DNA of 64,000 nt from Draconibacterium sp. (GCA_016705335.1 JADIYN010000014.1:136771-200770), one strand, 5' to 3'. Counted from the stretch's first letter, positions 26,822 through 36,934 are shown. The notes: a model not told the origin generated them from the sequence alone. Numbers and translations are program-made.

Positions 26822-27709
26822 TTATGTTTTTTGTGTTTTAAATCGCAGTGCAAGAAAATTTCCTGAGAACAGAAGAATTATACCTGCAATTGCAAACAAA
26901 TCCCATTTATAACCTTCAAAAATAGTTGAAATCAAGATAGCGATTGCGGGAGAAATTATTGAAATGTACACTGATCGGTCGGGGCCAATTTCACCTAAAA
27001 GTTTTAAATAGGTTGAAAATGCTATTATTGAACCAAAAACAGAAAGGTAAAATAATGATAATGTGTAACTTATTGTTGGTTCGAAAATAATTGGTTTATT
27101 TAATAACAGAACTGTTAAAAACATTGCAATTCCGCCATAAATCATTCCAAAAGCATTGGTTTGTAAAACCGGTATTTTTCGTTTTTGTTTATAAGCCGAC
27201 AAAATATTTCCGAGAGAAGCGGTAACAATTCCTCCCAGACAAATGACAAAAACAAACGCATCTTTTGAATTTAAGGAGAAAGAACTCAACTCGTTTTTAA
27301 ACAAAAATATAGTTCCAATAATTCCCAAAACGGCTGCAAAAATTACATCTCTTTTAATTTTACCTTTCAAAAAAAGCGCATTGAAAATAATATTAAATAC
27401 AATAATCAGTGAAAAAATTACAGCAACAACTCCGCTTGTTAAAATGGTTTCGGCCTGATAAACAAACCAGTAATTAAATCCAAACAAACTTAATCCAAGC
27501 AACAAAATCAGAAAATGTTCGTGAAGGGAGAACTTCATTCTTTTTCCTGTCAGGAGACAAAATAAAATAAGGATTACACCTGCCAGCATAAAACGATAGG
27601 CAACCGACAATAAAGGATCAACCATTCCCAACTGAAATTTAATTGCATACCAGGTTGAACCCCATATTAGTACAGGTATTATGAATAATATGTATTGTCG
27701 TTTTGTCAT
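26822..27709 (-). CDS. EamA/DMT-family membrane transporter
   Basis: Ten hydrophobic segments in 295 residues with two EamA repeats: IPVLIWGSTWYAIKFQLGMV at the start and YLSVFGSIIAFSTYLKLL in the second half. Drug/metabolite transporters of this type export amino acids or metabolites; the substrate here is unknown. It lies between hisG and hisD on the same strand and is probably read through with them, so a histidine-related substrate is possible but unproven. Confidence 0.82.
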   Translation of the reverse strand: MTKRQYILFIIPVLIWGSTWYAIKFQLGMVDPLLSVAYRFMLAGVILILFCLLTGKRMKFSLHEHFLILLLGLSLFGFNYWFVYQAETILTSGVVAVIFSLIIVFNIIFNALFLKGKIKRDVIFAAVLGIIGTIFLFKNELSSFSLNSKDAFVFVICLGGIVTASLGNILSAYKQKRKIPVLQTNAFGMIYGGIAMFLTVLLLNKPIIFEPTISYTLSLFYLSVFGSIIAFSTYLKLLGEIGPDRSVYISIISPAIAILISTIFEGYKWDLFAIAGIILLFSGNFLALRFKTQKT

Positions 27710-27727
27710 TACTTGATTAAATTTTTA

Positions 27728-27826
27728 GTATCAAGATTGTTGGATTTGAGAATCAGGACAAGGAAAATATAGCTTGAATCTCACTTTCAATATCTTCATC
27801 TTAATTAATTTCTTGATTCCTGATAC
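27728..27826. repeat. Imperfect inverted-repeat region after hisG
   Basis: GTATCAAG (27728) and GAGAATCAGGACAAG face CTTGATTCCTGATAC (27812). The same words make the 19-bp hairpin at 30201, so the two are related dispersed sequences. Confidence 0.45.
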
Positions 27827-27836
27827 TTACTTCAAA

Positions 27837-28697
27837 TCAAAAAATCATTTTTTCTATCGGAATAACCAGAATACCTTCAGCACCTGCCTTTTTAAGTTTA
27901 CCAATAACTACCCAAAAATCGTTTTCTTCGATAACTGAATGCATTGAACTCCATCCTTCTTCAGCCAAAGGTACAACAGTTGGACTTTTCATTCCGGGTA
28001 ATAAAGCTGCTATTTCCTGTATTTTGCTGTTGGGAACATTTAATAATATATATTTTTTCCCTTTTGTACGTTGAACCGATTCTATTCTGAAAATCAACTC
28101 ATCAAGAATCTCCTGTTTTTCGGGCGATAAATTTGGGTTGGCGATTAACAGTGCTTCCGATTTCAATACAACTTCAACTTCTTTTAAACGGTTGCTTATT
28201 AATGTTGAACCGGAACTTACAATATCGAAAATAGCATCAGCCAAACCAATTCCCGGTGCAATTTCAACCGAACCTGAAATAACATGAACATCTGCCGTTA
28301 TATTATTTTCAGCCAAGTACTTTTTTAAGATAACGGGGTAGGAGGTTGCTATTTTTTTTCCGTTGAAAAATTCAATGCCATTGTACTCCAACGATTTTGG
28401 AATAGCAAGTGACAGCCGGCATTTACTAAATCCAAGCCGTTTGACAATTACAACATTTTCGCCTTTTTCAAGCATTTCATTTTCGCCAACTACACCAATA
28501 TCAGCAACGCCATCACCAACTGTTTGCGGAATATCGTCATCGCGAAGGAATAAAGCATCTATTGGGAAATTTCGTGATTCTGCAACAAGTGTCCGCCTTC
28601 CGATTGAAAGATCGATACCGGCATCCTTTATCAGTTGCATAGAATCTTCGTTTAATCTTCCTTTAGTTTGAATTGCAATCTTTAGTCTGTTTTCCAT
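27837..28697 (-). CDS. hisG: ATP phosphoribosyltransferase, long form
   Basis: The 286-residue protein is the long (HisG_L) form with a C-terminal ACT-like regulatory domain (TKGKKYILLNVPNSKIQEIA onward). KIAIQTKGRLNEDSMQLI, FLRDDDIPQTVGDGVADIGV and DAIFDIVSSGSTLISNRL form the catalytic domain. It makes the first committed step, PRPP plus ATP to phosphoribosyl-ATP, and should be inhibited by histidine. First structural gene of the operon, behind a leader with attenuator. Confidence 0.95.
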   Translation of the reverse strand: MENRLKIAIQTKGRLNEDSMQLIKDAGIDLSIGRRTLVAESRNFPIDALFLRDDDIPQTVGDGVADIGVVGENEMLEKGENVVIVKRLGFSKCRLSLAIPKSLEYNGIEFFNGKKIATSYPVILKKYLAENNITADVHVISGSVEIAPGIGLADAIFDIVSSGSTLISNRLKEVEVVLKSEALLIANPNLSPEKQEILDELIFRIESVQRTKGKKYILLNVPNSKIQEIAALLPGMKSPTVVPLAEEGWSSMHSVIEENDFWVVIGKLKKAGAEGILVIPIEKMIF

Positions 28698-28731
28698 AAT
28701 TTATTTATTTCATAATATTTTTTTCTCTTTC

Positions 28732-28760
28732 ACCTCCCCATGGGGAGGCTGGGTGGGGCT
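28732..28760. repeat. GC-rich dispersed repeat inside the his leader
   Basis: CACCTCCCCATGGGGAGGC followed by TGGGTGGGGC, a copy of the family at 22731. It sits between the attenuator hairpin and the hisG start, so it will be part of the his mRNA leader. Confidence 0.7.
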
Positions 28761-28762
28761 AT

Positions 28763-28797
28763 AAAAAAAGGCTTACCTTATGGCAAGCCTTTTTTAT
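28763..28797 (-). terminator. Attenuator terminator of the his operon
   Basis: On the minus strand, AAAAAAGGCTTGCC and GGTAAGCCTTTTTTT pair around ATAA and end in T7. It lies between the His-rich leader peptide gene and hisG, so it is a transcription attenuator rather than the end of a gene. GGTAGGC near the end of the leader gene (about 28832) can pair with GCTTGCC in the left arm, giving an alternative antiterminator. Confidence 0.8.
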
Positions 28798-28824
28798 AAT
28801 ATCGTTTTAAATTAAACAAAACAA

Positions 28825-28887
28825 TTACAGCCTACCTTTCGATTGGTTAATTCCATGATGGCCGTGATGTTTTTGCTTAAAATACAT
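28825..28887 (-). CDS. hisL: his operon leader peptide
   Basis: A 20-codon frame on the minus strand, ATG at 28887 and TAA at 28825, encoding MYFKQKHHGHHGINQS then KGRL. Four histidines occur within five residues (HHGHH). It is followed by a terminator hairpin and then hisG. Ribosome stalling at the His codons when His-tRNA is scarce would leave the terminator's left arm free to pair elsewhere. This is the classic arrangement of amino-acid biosynthetic attenuators. Confidence 0.82.
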   Translation of the reverse strand: MYFKQKHHGHHGINQSKGRL

Positions 28888-28906
28888 TTATACTTTTTTT
28901 ATTGTG

Positions 28907-28936
28907 CAATAATAATTATAAAATGGTATCTGACAA
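28907..28936 (-). promoter_or_regulatory. Promoter of the his leader
   Basis: On the minus strand, TTG (28936-28934), 19 bases, then TATTATTG (28914-28907). One base differs from the Bacteroidota TTG-N19-TAnnTTTG pattern. The predicted start, near 28900, is about a dozen bases before hisL. Confidence 0.55.
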
Positions 28937-28990
28937 TAGCATTGACGATTAAATTATTATTAATAACAAAAAATTGATTTCAGGTTTTGT

Positions 28991-29021
28991 TTTGAAAATT
29001 GCAATCGGTTGCATAAATTTG
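28991..29021 (+). promoter_or_regulatory. Promoter of the GH105 gene
   Basis: TTTG at 28991, 19 bases, then TAAATTTG at 29014, a full match to the Bacteroidota -33/-7 pattern. It is divergent from the his promoter. Confidence 0.7.
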
Positions 29022-29081
29022 AACCTTTACTAAACTCTAATAAATCAATATATTTAAAATAAAAATTAAACTTAAAATCAA

Positions 29082-30188
29082 ATGAACAAATTCATCTCAC
29101 TCTTAATTTTATTACTTGTGTTAAGTGGTTCAATTTCAGCGCAAAAAGCGGGTAATGAAAAACTTTTCAAACCAAAGGCGATAAAAAAAGCAATGGTAAC
29201 TGCGCTTGACTGGCAGTTGAAAAATCCAAAACACGAATTAACCGACTGGACAAATGGCGCATTTTACGCCGGAGTGTTTGCTGCATACGAAACAACCGGT
29301 TCGAAAAAAATATGGAATGCCATGTATGAAATGGGAGATGCTACCCAGTGGAAACCCGGGCCACGCCTGCAACACGCTGACGATCATGTTATATGTCAAA
29401 CATATATTGATATGTACAGGGTTAAACCCGAACCTAAAATGATTCAGCCATTTATTGATATGATGGATAAATTTATGGTAACACCTTACGAAACAGGGGA
29501 AATCAGGCCGGTTACGTGGTGGTGGTGTGATGCACTTTTTATGGGGCCTGCAGCATTTGTAAAACTGGGCAATACAATGAAAGATGACCGGTATCTTGAG
29601 TTAAACGATAAACTTTTCAGGGAATGTTACGATTTGCTTTACGATAAAGAAGAACATTTGTATGCACGTGATATGAAATACAAATGGAATGAACCAAGTA
29701 TAACACCTATAAAAGAAGCTAATGGCAAAAAAATATTCTGGTCGCGCGGAAATGGATGGGTGATGGGAGGTTTGGTCCGTGTAATTTCAGAATTGCCAAA
29801 AGATTATCCTGGCCGTGATTTTTATATTCAGAATTACAAAGAAATGGCTGCTAAAATTATTACACTTCAACAAACGGATGGTTTGTGGCGTGCAAGTTTG
29901 CTCGATCCAAATTCTTATCCCGGCGGCGAAGCCAGTGGTTCAGGATTTTATTGTTATGCACTGGCATGGGGAATTAATAACGGAATTTTGGATAAAGCAA
30001 CATATTTACCGGCAGTTGAAAAAGCATGGGTTGGATTGAACGGTTTAATTCAACCTGATGGACATGTTGGCTGGACACAACCAATTGGCGCCGACCCAAA
30101 AAAGAATTTCAATGCTGAAAGTTGGGAAGTTTATGGAACAGGGGCATTCTTACTGGCTGGGAGCGAGGTGATTAAACTTAAAAATTAG
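29082..30188 (+). CDS. Secreted GH88/GH105 unsaturated glucuronyl/rhamnogalacturonyl hydrolase
   Basis: A signal peptide (MNKFISLLILLLVLSGSISA) precedes an (alpha/alpha)6 barrel. RLQHADDHVICQTYIDMY, VTWWWCDALFMGPAAFVKL and FWSRGNGWVMGGLVRV are the conserved blocks of YteR-like enzymes, with the catalytic Asp in WWWCDALFM. C-terminal ASGSGFYCYALAWGINNG fits. Such enzymes release 4,5-unsaturated uronate from lyase products of pectin or related polymers. No polysaccharide utilisation genes are adjacent, so the substrate is open. The strongest promoter seen in this region is upstream. Confidence 0.88.
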   Translation: MNKFISLLILLLVLSGSISAQKAGNEKLFKPKAIKKAMVTALDWQLKNPKHELTDWTNGAFYAGVFAAYETTGSKKIWNAMYEMGDATQWKPGPRLQHADDHVICQTYIDMYRVKPEPKMIQPFIDMMDKFMVTPYETGEIRPVTWWWCDALFMGPAAFVKLGNTMKDDRYLELNDKLFRECYDLLYDKEEHLYARDMKYKWNEPSITPIKEANGKKIFWSRGNGWVMGGLVRVISELPKDYPGRDFYIQNYKEMAAKIITLQQTDGLWRASLLDPNSYPGGEASGSGFYCYALAWGINNGILDKATYLPAVEKAWVGLNGLIQPDGHVGWTQPIGADPKKNFNAESWEVYGTGAFLLAGSEVIKLKN

Positions 30189-30200
30189 TAGTGAGATTCT

Positions 30201-30252
30201 GAGAATCAGGTATCAAGACCTGCAAAACGATTTGTCTTGATACTTGATTCTC
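30201..30252. terminator. 19-bp stem inverted repeat between convergent genes
   Basis: GAGAATCAGGTATCAAGAC and GTCTTGATACTTGATTCTC pair with one G-T wobble around a 15-base loop. It lies between the convergent GH105 gene and the 123-residue secreted protein gene and can act on both. No long T tract is present, so it may instead be a dispersed repeat. Confidence 0.55.
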
Positions 30253-30269
30253 ATGTCTCATATATATTT

Positions 30270-30641
30270 TTACTTCTGTTTTTCGGCGGTTAGTTTCATT
30301 TCGCCTTCAGGAGTGTTGGCAACACCTGTCATTTTGCTGCCTTCGATTTTAACTTTTACGCTTACATATTCATAATCAACGTATAAACCTCCTTTTAATT
30401 CACCGTTTTCGTAAGTCACATTTTTCATGTCGATTTTGTAACCATCGGCAAATTTAACTTCACCAACCAATTTTCCTTCTTTTTCAGTGAAAACCAAAGT
30501 ACCTTTTTCATAACCATACGGTGCCGATGGAACTTCGTATTTCCAACTACCAACTACATCTTTATTACCGGCGGCCAACGAAACGTTTACGCTACCAATT
30601 ACAGCCAAAACAACCAAAGCAAGAATCATTAATTTTTTCAT
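30270..30641 (-). CDS. Small secreted beta-rich protein of unknown function
   Basis: I do not recognise the family with certainty. A signal peptide (MKKLMILALVVLAVIGSVNVS) precedes about 100 residues of short beta strands: GSWKYEVPSAPYGYEKGTLVF, then EGKLVGEVKFADG and GSKMTGVANTPEGEMKLTAEK. This alternation resembles lipocalin-like domains in which a G-W motif near the N-terminus opens the barrel. Monocistronic by position. Confidence 0.7.
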   Translation of the reverse strand: MKKLMILALVVLAVIGSVNVSLAAGNKDVVGSWKYEVPSAPYGYEKGTLVFTEKEGKLVGEVKFADGYKIDMKNVTYENGELKGGLYVDYEYVSVKVKIEGSKMTGVANTPEGEMKLTAEKQK

Positions 30642-30744
30642 ATTGAATATTTTTTAAATGTTATGAAAGCAAATTTGTATTGTAATATTTTACCAACCAA
30701 AAATTGGGGGTAGAAAGCTTTATTTTGGGATGAACGAAAACTGA

Positions 30745-31627
30745 TCAGGATAAAAAGTCGATAAACGGGGTTGAATACTTTTCGGAAACGGGAATTGATC
30801 TATCAAAATGTTTTATTTTAATATTGAGTTTTTTACCGTCTTTTGCATGAACTCAACATTTGCAGGGTTTACCATAAACGAACGGTGGCAGCGAAAAATG
30901 GCATTTTCTTTCAGCATTTCTTCGAGATTTTTCAGTGTGTTTCGCAAAAGTTTTCGCTGCAATTTATTTTGAAGAATGTAGAATATAGAAACGTAATTGT
31001 CTGTTGATTCAATTAATAATAAATCGCTGGCAAGCACTGAAAATTTTATTTTACCATTTTCATCCCTGAAAACAATCAGTCTTTTTTCAGTGGGTTTGTT
31101 TGCATTGGTTTTCAACGATTCAATTTCATCACGCTGATTTTTATAATAAACAATCAATATTGCAAATGAATATGGCAGCCAGATGCTCAATAAAGTATAT
31201 TTCAGGGAAAACCCCAAATCGTTAATGAAATTTCCGATGGGGTTTCCATATAATATAATGTAAACCAAATTAATTAAAGCAATTTAGATAATTAACCAAA
31301 TCAGGTAGGTTTTGAATTTAAATTCAGTGATATTAAAAACTTGCGCAGTGGAAACTGGGTAAACAGAAATACAATTGCAATAACAAAACCATAACTTGAC
31401 AAGCGAAGAAATTTGATAAACCCTGAATCGGAATACCACCTGCCAATATTAAATGGTTCAAAAACATTAAGGAAAATAACACAGAAAATAAAAACAACAA
31501 CAATAAGAAGGTATCGATCTGCTTTTTTATCGAGAAGGGTGAAGTTTTTATTTAAAAAGGATAGAGTCAATTGCTGATTTATTTTTGCCTGACAATAATA
31601 GCGAAAGTTTCTGTTTGCAGTGATCAA
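30745..31627 (-). CDS. Membrane-bound LytTR-family regulator (two frameshifts)
   Basis: Two frames join here. The first (31301-31627) has two or three membrane helices, YLLIVVVFIFCVIFLNVFEP and LSSYGFVIAIVFLF. The second (30813-31268) has another helix and a LytTR DNA-binding domain: LLLIESTDNYVSIFYI, FRCHRSFMVNPANVEFM. A third frame after VEFM reads AKDGKKLNIKIKHFDRSIPV then SEKY and ends at 30745, the true LytTR C-terminus. Breaks are near 31285 and 30850. The N-terminus is uncertain: only TTG starts the first frame. Such proteins resemble LytTR regulators lacking a receiver domain. Confidence 0.72.
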
Positions 31628-31653
31628 TATTTATGTTTTCTGAAACAATTTAA

Positions 31654-32274
31654 TCAATCAAAACAAGGTTCAATTCTTTCGCCTTTGTGAAATTGGAACA
31701 TCATTTTTATTTGTTCTGAAGTATTTCGCGGAGTTGATAATTCAGGTAAATTATTTTCATCGAACCAACCTACATCACTTGTTTCGGTGCCAATTGAAAT
31801 GTTATCGTCAAGTTTTTTGCACAACAGAAAAATTTTGTAAACATATTCAAATGCCGGCGGCATATTTTGCTTTTGCTTATCGAGAATTGCAAGCAATTTA
31901 ATGGCTTTTACCTTTGTTCCGGCTTCTTCAAAACATTCTTTTTCGGCAACTTCCGAGGGACTGTATGAAATATCGGACCAACCGCCGGGCATCGCCCATT
32001 TTCCATCCATTTTTTCCTGTATCAGGAGTATTTGGTTTTTATCGTTGAAAACCACAGCCCTAACATCAACTTTTGGTGTTTTGTAACCGTCTTTTTCCAG
32101 GATTACCGGTGAAATGTTTTCAACAGCAACATTTGCAATTCGTTCCAGCATTTGCAGAGCAATTTCCTGAAGTTCTTCATAACGTTCTCTGTCAAAGGTG
32201 TTTTCAGCATAATACAATCCGATTTCAGCCAATGCCTGAATCCGTTTTATTTTTTCGAAAATGAAGTTGTGCAT
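31654..32274 (-). CDS. Nudix hydrolase with N-terminal helical domain
   Basis: An N-terminal helical segment (residues about 1-55, NUDIX_N-like: QALAEIGLYYAENTFDRERYEE) is followed by a Nudix fold. The Nudix box is GGWSDISYSPSEVAEKECFE then EAG, with Lys in the place of the usual Arg of REUxEE. Proteins with this arrangement hydrolyse ADP-ribose or related nucleotide sugars; the substrate here is inferred only. Confidence 0.85.
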   Translation of the reverse strand: MHNFIFEKIKRIQALAEIGLYYAENTFDRERYEELQEIALQMLERIANVAVENISPVILEKDGYKTPKVDVRAVVFNDKNQILLIQEKMDGKWAMPGGWSDISYSPSEVAEKECFEEAGTKVKAIKLLAILDKQKQNMPPAFEYVYKIFLLCKKLDDNISIGTETSDVGWFDENNLPELSTPRNTSEQIKMMFQFHKGERIEPCFD

Positions 32275-32322
32275 ATTTGAATTTATTTTTTGAACAAGGG
32301 AAACGGGAAGTTTTATAATGAA

Positions 32323-32679
32323 CTAATTCTCTTCGTTTTTTACAAGGATAAATTTGTTGCTTTCAACTTCACAATAACCCTGATCATAACAGAAATAGTA
32401 AATACGCCCGGTTTTTGTGGTGTATGTGTTTGTATAATACTTAAAATTAAATCCCTGTTTTTCGAGCACGCTTTTAATGGTTGTAGATTTTTCTTCTGGA
32501 TTCAGGGATTCTAAAATAGCGTGGTTTGTTTTTAATATGCGGTTGATTTTACGCATAAAATTGGTGGAGCCGCTCAATTTTTTATTATTGTAAGAGTTGC
32601 GGCACAGGTCGTTGCAAAATTTTTGGTCGGCGCGTCCCCGCAATGGTTCGCCGCAATCGAGGCAGGTTCGTGGTTCCAT
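32323..32679 (-). CDS. Small zinc-ribbon protein of unknown function
   Basis: A 118-residue protein that opens CLDCGEPLRGRADQKFCNDLC with paired CxxC and CxxxC motifs that form a zinc ribbon, then a basic helix RNSYNNK and a C-terminal beta region IYYFCYDQGYCEVESNKF. Homologues occur widely in Bacteroidota without known role. The 300-base stretch to the left (32680-32983 lies upstream) holds no gene that I can see. Confidence 0.7.
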   Translation of the reverse strand: MEPRTCLDCGEPLRGRADQKFCNDLCRNSYNNKKLSGSTNFMRKINRILKTNHAILESLNPEEKSTTIKSVLEKQGFNFKYYTNTYTTKTGRIYYFCYDQGYCEVESNKFILVKNEEN

Positions 32680-32983
32680 TATCGCGGTAGTTTAATGTTA
32701 TTTTTATGTATCTGATTAATCTTAATATCCCTGGTTTCAAAGTTTTCATTTGTGCCGGTAGTTGCCTGCACAATTAAGAAATTATAATGTTTAAGCAACA
32801 GCTTTTCTGCAAACTTAGCGAAATCAAAATAAATTGGTGTATTTCAAATCTACTATTTAACAGGGTTGACCAACTTCCGAAAATAACACTATGAACTGAA
32901 TTTTTCGAATGCTGTCTGGGTTGTTTCATGTTTTCATCCAGAAATTGCAACGGGTAATTGACTGCAGAAATTACATTTAAAAC

Positions 32984-35862
32984 TCAAATATTCTGGTTGG
33001 ACAATTCTTCCTTCAAGAATTTCGCAGTAAATGATTTTTTGTTTTTGGCAATTTGTTCAGGAGTTCCTGTGCACAAAATTTCGCCACCGTTTTTTCCGCC
33101 CTCAGGTCCAATGTCGATTATGTGATCCGCTACCTTAATAACATCCATATTATGCTCGATAACGATTACAGTATTTCCTTTGTCAACCAGTTTATTCAGA
33201 ACATCAAGCAGAACGCGGATATCTTCAAAATGCAAACCGGTAGTTGGTTCATCAAGAATATATATCGTTCGGCCTGTATCTCTTTTTGCGAGTTCGGCAG
33301 CCAGTTTAACACGCTGCGATTCGCCACCTGAAAGTGTTGTTGAAGATTGACCAAGTGTTATATAACCCAGTCCTACATCCTGTATAGTATGCAGTTTTTG
33401 CGATATTGACGGAATAGCATCAAAAAATTCGACACCATGTTCAATTGTCATTTCCAAAACATCACTAATTGATTTTCCTTTATATCTGACTTCCAAAGTT
33501 TCGCGGTTATAACGTTTTCCGTTGCATTTATCGCAATGCACATAAACATCCGGTAAAAAGTTCATTTCGATGAGTTTCAATCCTCCACCCTGACACTCTT
33601 CGCAACGCCCGCCTTTTACATTGAATGAAAACCGGCCAGGTTTGTACCCGCGTATTTTGGCTTCAGGCAGTTGTGCAAACAGGTCTCTGATATCTCCAAA
33701 AACATTTGTGTAGGTTACCGGGTTGGAACGTGGTGTGCGGCCAATTGGCGATTGATCAACCTGAATTACTTTATCAATAAATTCGAGCCCTTTAACAGAT
33801 TTGTATGGAAGCGGGTCTTTTAAAGATTTGTAAATATACTGGCTTAAAATAGGTTGCAGGGTTTCGTTTATCAAAGTAGATTTTCCACTTCCTGAAACAC
33901 CCGTAATACAGATAAATTTTCCCAATGGAATTTTCAAGTCCACCATTTTAAGGTTGTTGCCGAAGCACCCTTTTACTTCAAGAAAATCGGCTTTACCATT
34001 TCTTCTGTTTTCGGGTACATTTATTTTTCGACGGTCGTTTAAATAATCAGCAGTTAATGTGTTGGTCATTAATACTTCCTGAGGAGTTCCGGCTGCAACG
34101 ACTTCACCACCGTGTACTCCTGCCAATGGTCCCATATCAATCAAATAATCAGCATGCATCATTGTTTCTTTGTCGTGTTCAACAACAATTACCGAGTTTC
34201 CTGAATCCCGCAATTGTTTGAGTGCAGAAATCAATTTCAAATTATCCCGGTGGTGCAAACCGATACTTGGTTCGTCAAGTATATACAGAACATTTACCAA
34301 TTGTGAGCCAATTTGTGTGGCCAGCCGAATCCGCTGTGATTCTCCACCTGAAAGGCTTTGGGCTGTTCTGTCAAGCGAAAGATAATTCAATCCGACACCC
34401 AGCATAAAACCTAGCCTGTCGCGAATTTCCTTAACCACTTCCGTTCCAATTGTGCGCTGTCGTTCAGTAATTCGTTCTTCTAAACCATCAAACCAGTCAC
34501 CCAATTCATTCAAATCGAGTTGTGATAATTCAGAAATATTTTTACCATCGATTTTAAAATGCAGCGATTCTTTTTTCAGGCGCATTCCATTACATTCGTC
34601 ACAAACAATGGTTTTAACAAATTGGTTGGCCCACTTTTGTGCTGTTTTCGATATATTATCGTCACGCTGGCTGTCGATATATTTTACCACACCTTCGTAA
34701 CTCATTTGGTAATTCATGCTTGTCCCGAGCGGTGTATTCTTAAGTTGAATGCGTTCGTTTGTCCCAAACAAAATCGCATTTATGCCTTCCTCCGAAATTT
34801 CGCTGACAGGCGTATTTAGTGTAAAATCCATTTTTTCGCCTAGCGCTTCAATTTGCCAGAAAATCATAGAATTCTTGTAAGCTCCCAAAGGTGCAATTCC
34901 ACCTTTTGATATGCTTTTCCCTTTATCAGGGATAATTTTGTCCATGTCGATTTCAGTTACTCTTCCCAAACCATTGCATTTTGGACAGGCTCCCTGAGGT
35001 GAGTTAAATGAAAAATTGTGAGGGGCTGGTTCATTATATGAAATTCCCGTTGTCGGGCACATTAAAAGCCGGCTGTAATATTTTGTTCTTTGCGTATCAT
35101 GGTCCAAAATCATTAAAATTCCCTGGCCATGTTTCATCGCGGTTTGAATGCTTGCTTTTAACCGGGAAGTGGAAACTTCGTCAACTTTTAATTTATCAAT
35201 TAATATTTCGATAAAATGATTTTTATACCGGTCAACCCGGTAGTTATGTTTGAGTTCGGTAATTTCACCATCAATTCGGGCCGATAAAAAGCCTTTTCGG
35301 AGTATCTGTTCAAACAACTCACGATAATGACCTTTGCGGCCTTTTACAACGGGCGCAAGAATATTTATGCGTTTTCCGGCAAAATCATCCTTTATCAGCT
35401 GAATGATTTTTTCCTCAGTATATTTCACCATTTTTCACCCGTATTGTACGAAAAAGCTTCGGCTGCACGGGCAAATAATAAACGAAGAAAATCGTAAATC
35501 TCTGTAACCGTGCCAACAGTGGATCGCGGATTACGGGTTGTAACTTTTTGTTCAATGGAAATAACCGGGCTCAAACCTGTGATTTTATCGACATCGGGCC
35601 GTTCCATATTTCCCAGAAACGACCGGGCATAAGCTGAAAACGTTTCAATGTAACGGCGCTGGCCTTCGGCGTAAATTGTATCAAATGCCAGCGATGATTT
35701 TCCGCTGCCACTTAAACCTGTTATCACGGTTAATTTATTTCTGGGAATTGAAACATTTATGTTGCGAAGATTGTGTACACGGGCGCCATACACAACAACT
35801 TGTTCGTCAGTTTCATCAATATCCACAGGTAGCTCAATATTTGTTTCTGTAATTTTCTGCAT
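32984..35862 (-). CDS. uvrA: Excinuclease ABC subunit A (one frameshift)
   Basis: Two overlapping frames form one UvrA of about 957 residues. The first part (35425-35862) has the first Walker A GLSGSGKSSLAFDTIYAEGQ and ends at GEKW-stop. The second begins MVKYTEEKIIQL. GGTGAAAAATGGTGAAATAT needs one more A to read EKMVKYTEE. The second Walker A GVSGSGKSTLINETL, both LSGGESQR signatures, CPKCNGLGR and CEECQGGG zinc modules are present. DNA damage recognition in nucleotide excision repair. A broken uvrA would be a strong defect, so a sequencing deletion is likely. Confidence 0.93.
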
Positions 35863-35881
35863 TCTGAAATTTAATTCCTTA

Positions 35882-36800
35882 TTAATTTAATACCGGAATT
35901 TTTACTGTATATTTTTTTCTTGCTGCATTTGTGAGTTTATCATCGCGCAACCAGGGGTTAAAATCTTTCAATATTTTATAATTTATCCCATTTTCAATTG
36001 CATAATCAGCAAAATTATTAATCGGTCCGTTAATTTCAAGATCTCGTGTTTTTATAACCGGATATTTTTCTGATTCTCCAACAACAAAATTATACTGTTC
36101 AGGGTTTTCAAGAATCAGTTTTAATGCTGCAATTCTGAAAACATACCGTTGTGTTTCATCAACAAAAAGCAAACTGTAGTAATCTTCCCTTTTTTGACGT
36201 TCCATTTGACGTTGCATTCTTGCAATGCCTCCATTGTATGAAGCCGCTGCAATTGTCCAGTTTCCATATTGACTGTATGATTGCCGCATATAATTGCAAA
36301 AAGCATAAGTTGATTTCTCGACATGGTAACGTTCATCAACTTCTTTATTTACTTCAAGTCCATAGTCTTTGGCAGTACCTTCAAGAAACTGCCAAAAACC
36401 AACAGCACCAGCCGGTGAAACTGCACGGGGGTTTAACCCACTTTCAGCAAGTGCCAGGTATTTAAAATCGTCAGGAATTCCTTTTTCCTTTAAAATACGT
36501 TCAATGACCGGAAAAACGTGGCGCTAATTTTATGTAACGTATGGTTTGCGAGTGAAAATAAGCATTTACGAGTAATTCACGATCAAGAGCTTCCCTAACA
36601 TCATACCGATCCAAGGGCATTTCTTCACCTGCAAATGTAAGTTTCTCAGGTATTTTAACTGATGCAAATTTCATTTCTGACTTAACAACAACTTTCGCGT
36701 CATCATATCTTGCAGACCCTAGTATTATAATTAATACAATTACTTTTATCCCAATAATAACAGGCAAAAAAAATTTCCACCACTTTTTATCCTTCATCAT
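35882..36800 (-). CDS. Lytic murein transglycosylase (MltD/Slt-like), frameshifted
   Basis: The N-terminal frame (36501-36800) has a membrane anchor (FFLPVIIGIKVIVLIIIL). A second frame continues PVIERILKEKGIPDDFKYL, then ALAESGLNPRAVSPAGAVGF with the catalytic Glu, and the family motifs ASYNGGIARM and YVFRIAALKLI. The break is in a T5 run near 36515-36520 (LAPRF...PVIER). It cleaves the MurNAc-GlcNAc bond in peptidoglycan. No LysM repeat is visible before the stop at 35882, unlike E. coli MltD. Confidence 0.85.
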
Positions 36801-36872
36801 TTATCTCTCATTTAGTATAAAAAATCATAAAATAATTTGGCAAAAGTACATTATAATGGTTGGATAACAACG

Positions 36873-36904
36873 AAAAAAGCCCGGCAATTTGCCAGGCTTT
36901 TTCT
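36873..36904 (-). terminator. Terminator of the 156-residue protein gene
   Basis: AAAAAGCC and GGCTTTTT arms with inner GGCAA/TTGCC. On the minus strand it lies just past the stop at 36935 and before the transglycosylase gene. Confidence 0.75.
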
Positions 36905-36934
36905 TAGGTTTTCAATAACTAATAAACTAATAAA

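Noticed and set aside
32984..35862. Two-subunit UvrA
   Set aside because: The frames overlap and join at a homopolymer with one missing A; the combined protein has the standard length and motif order.
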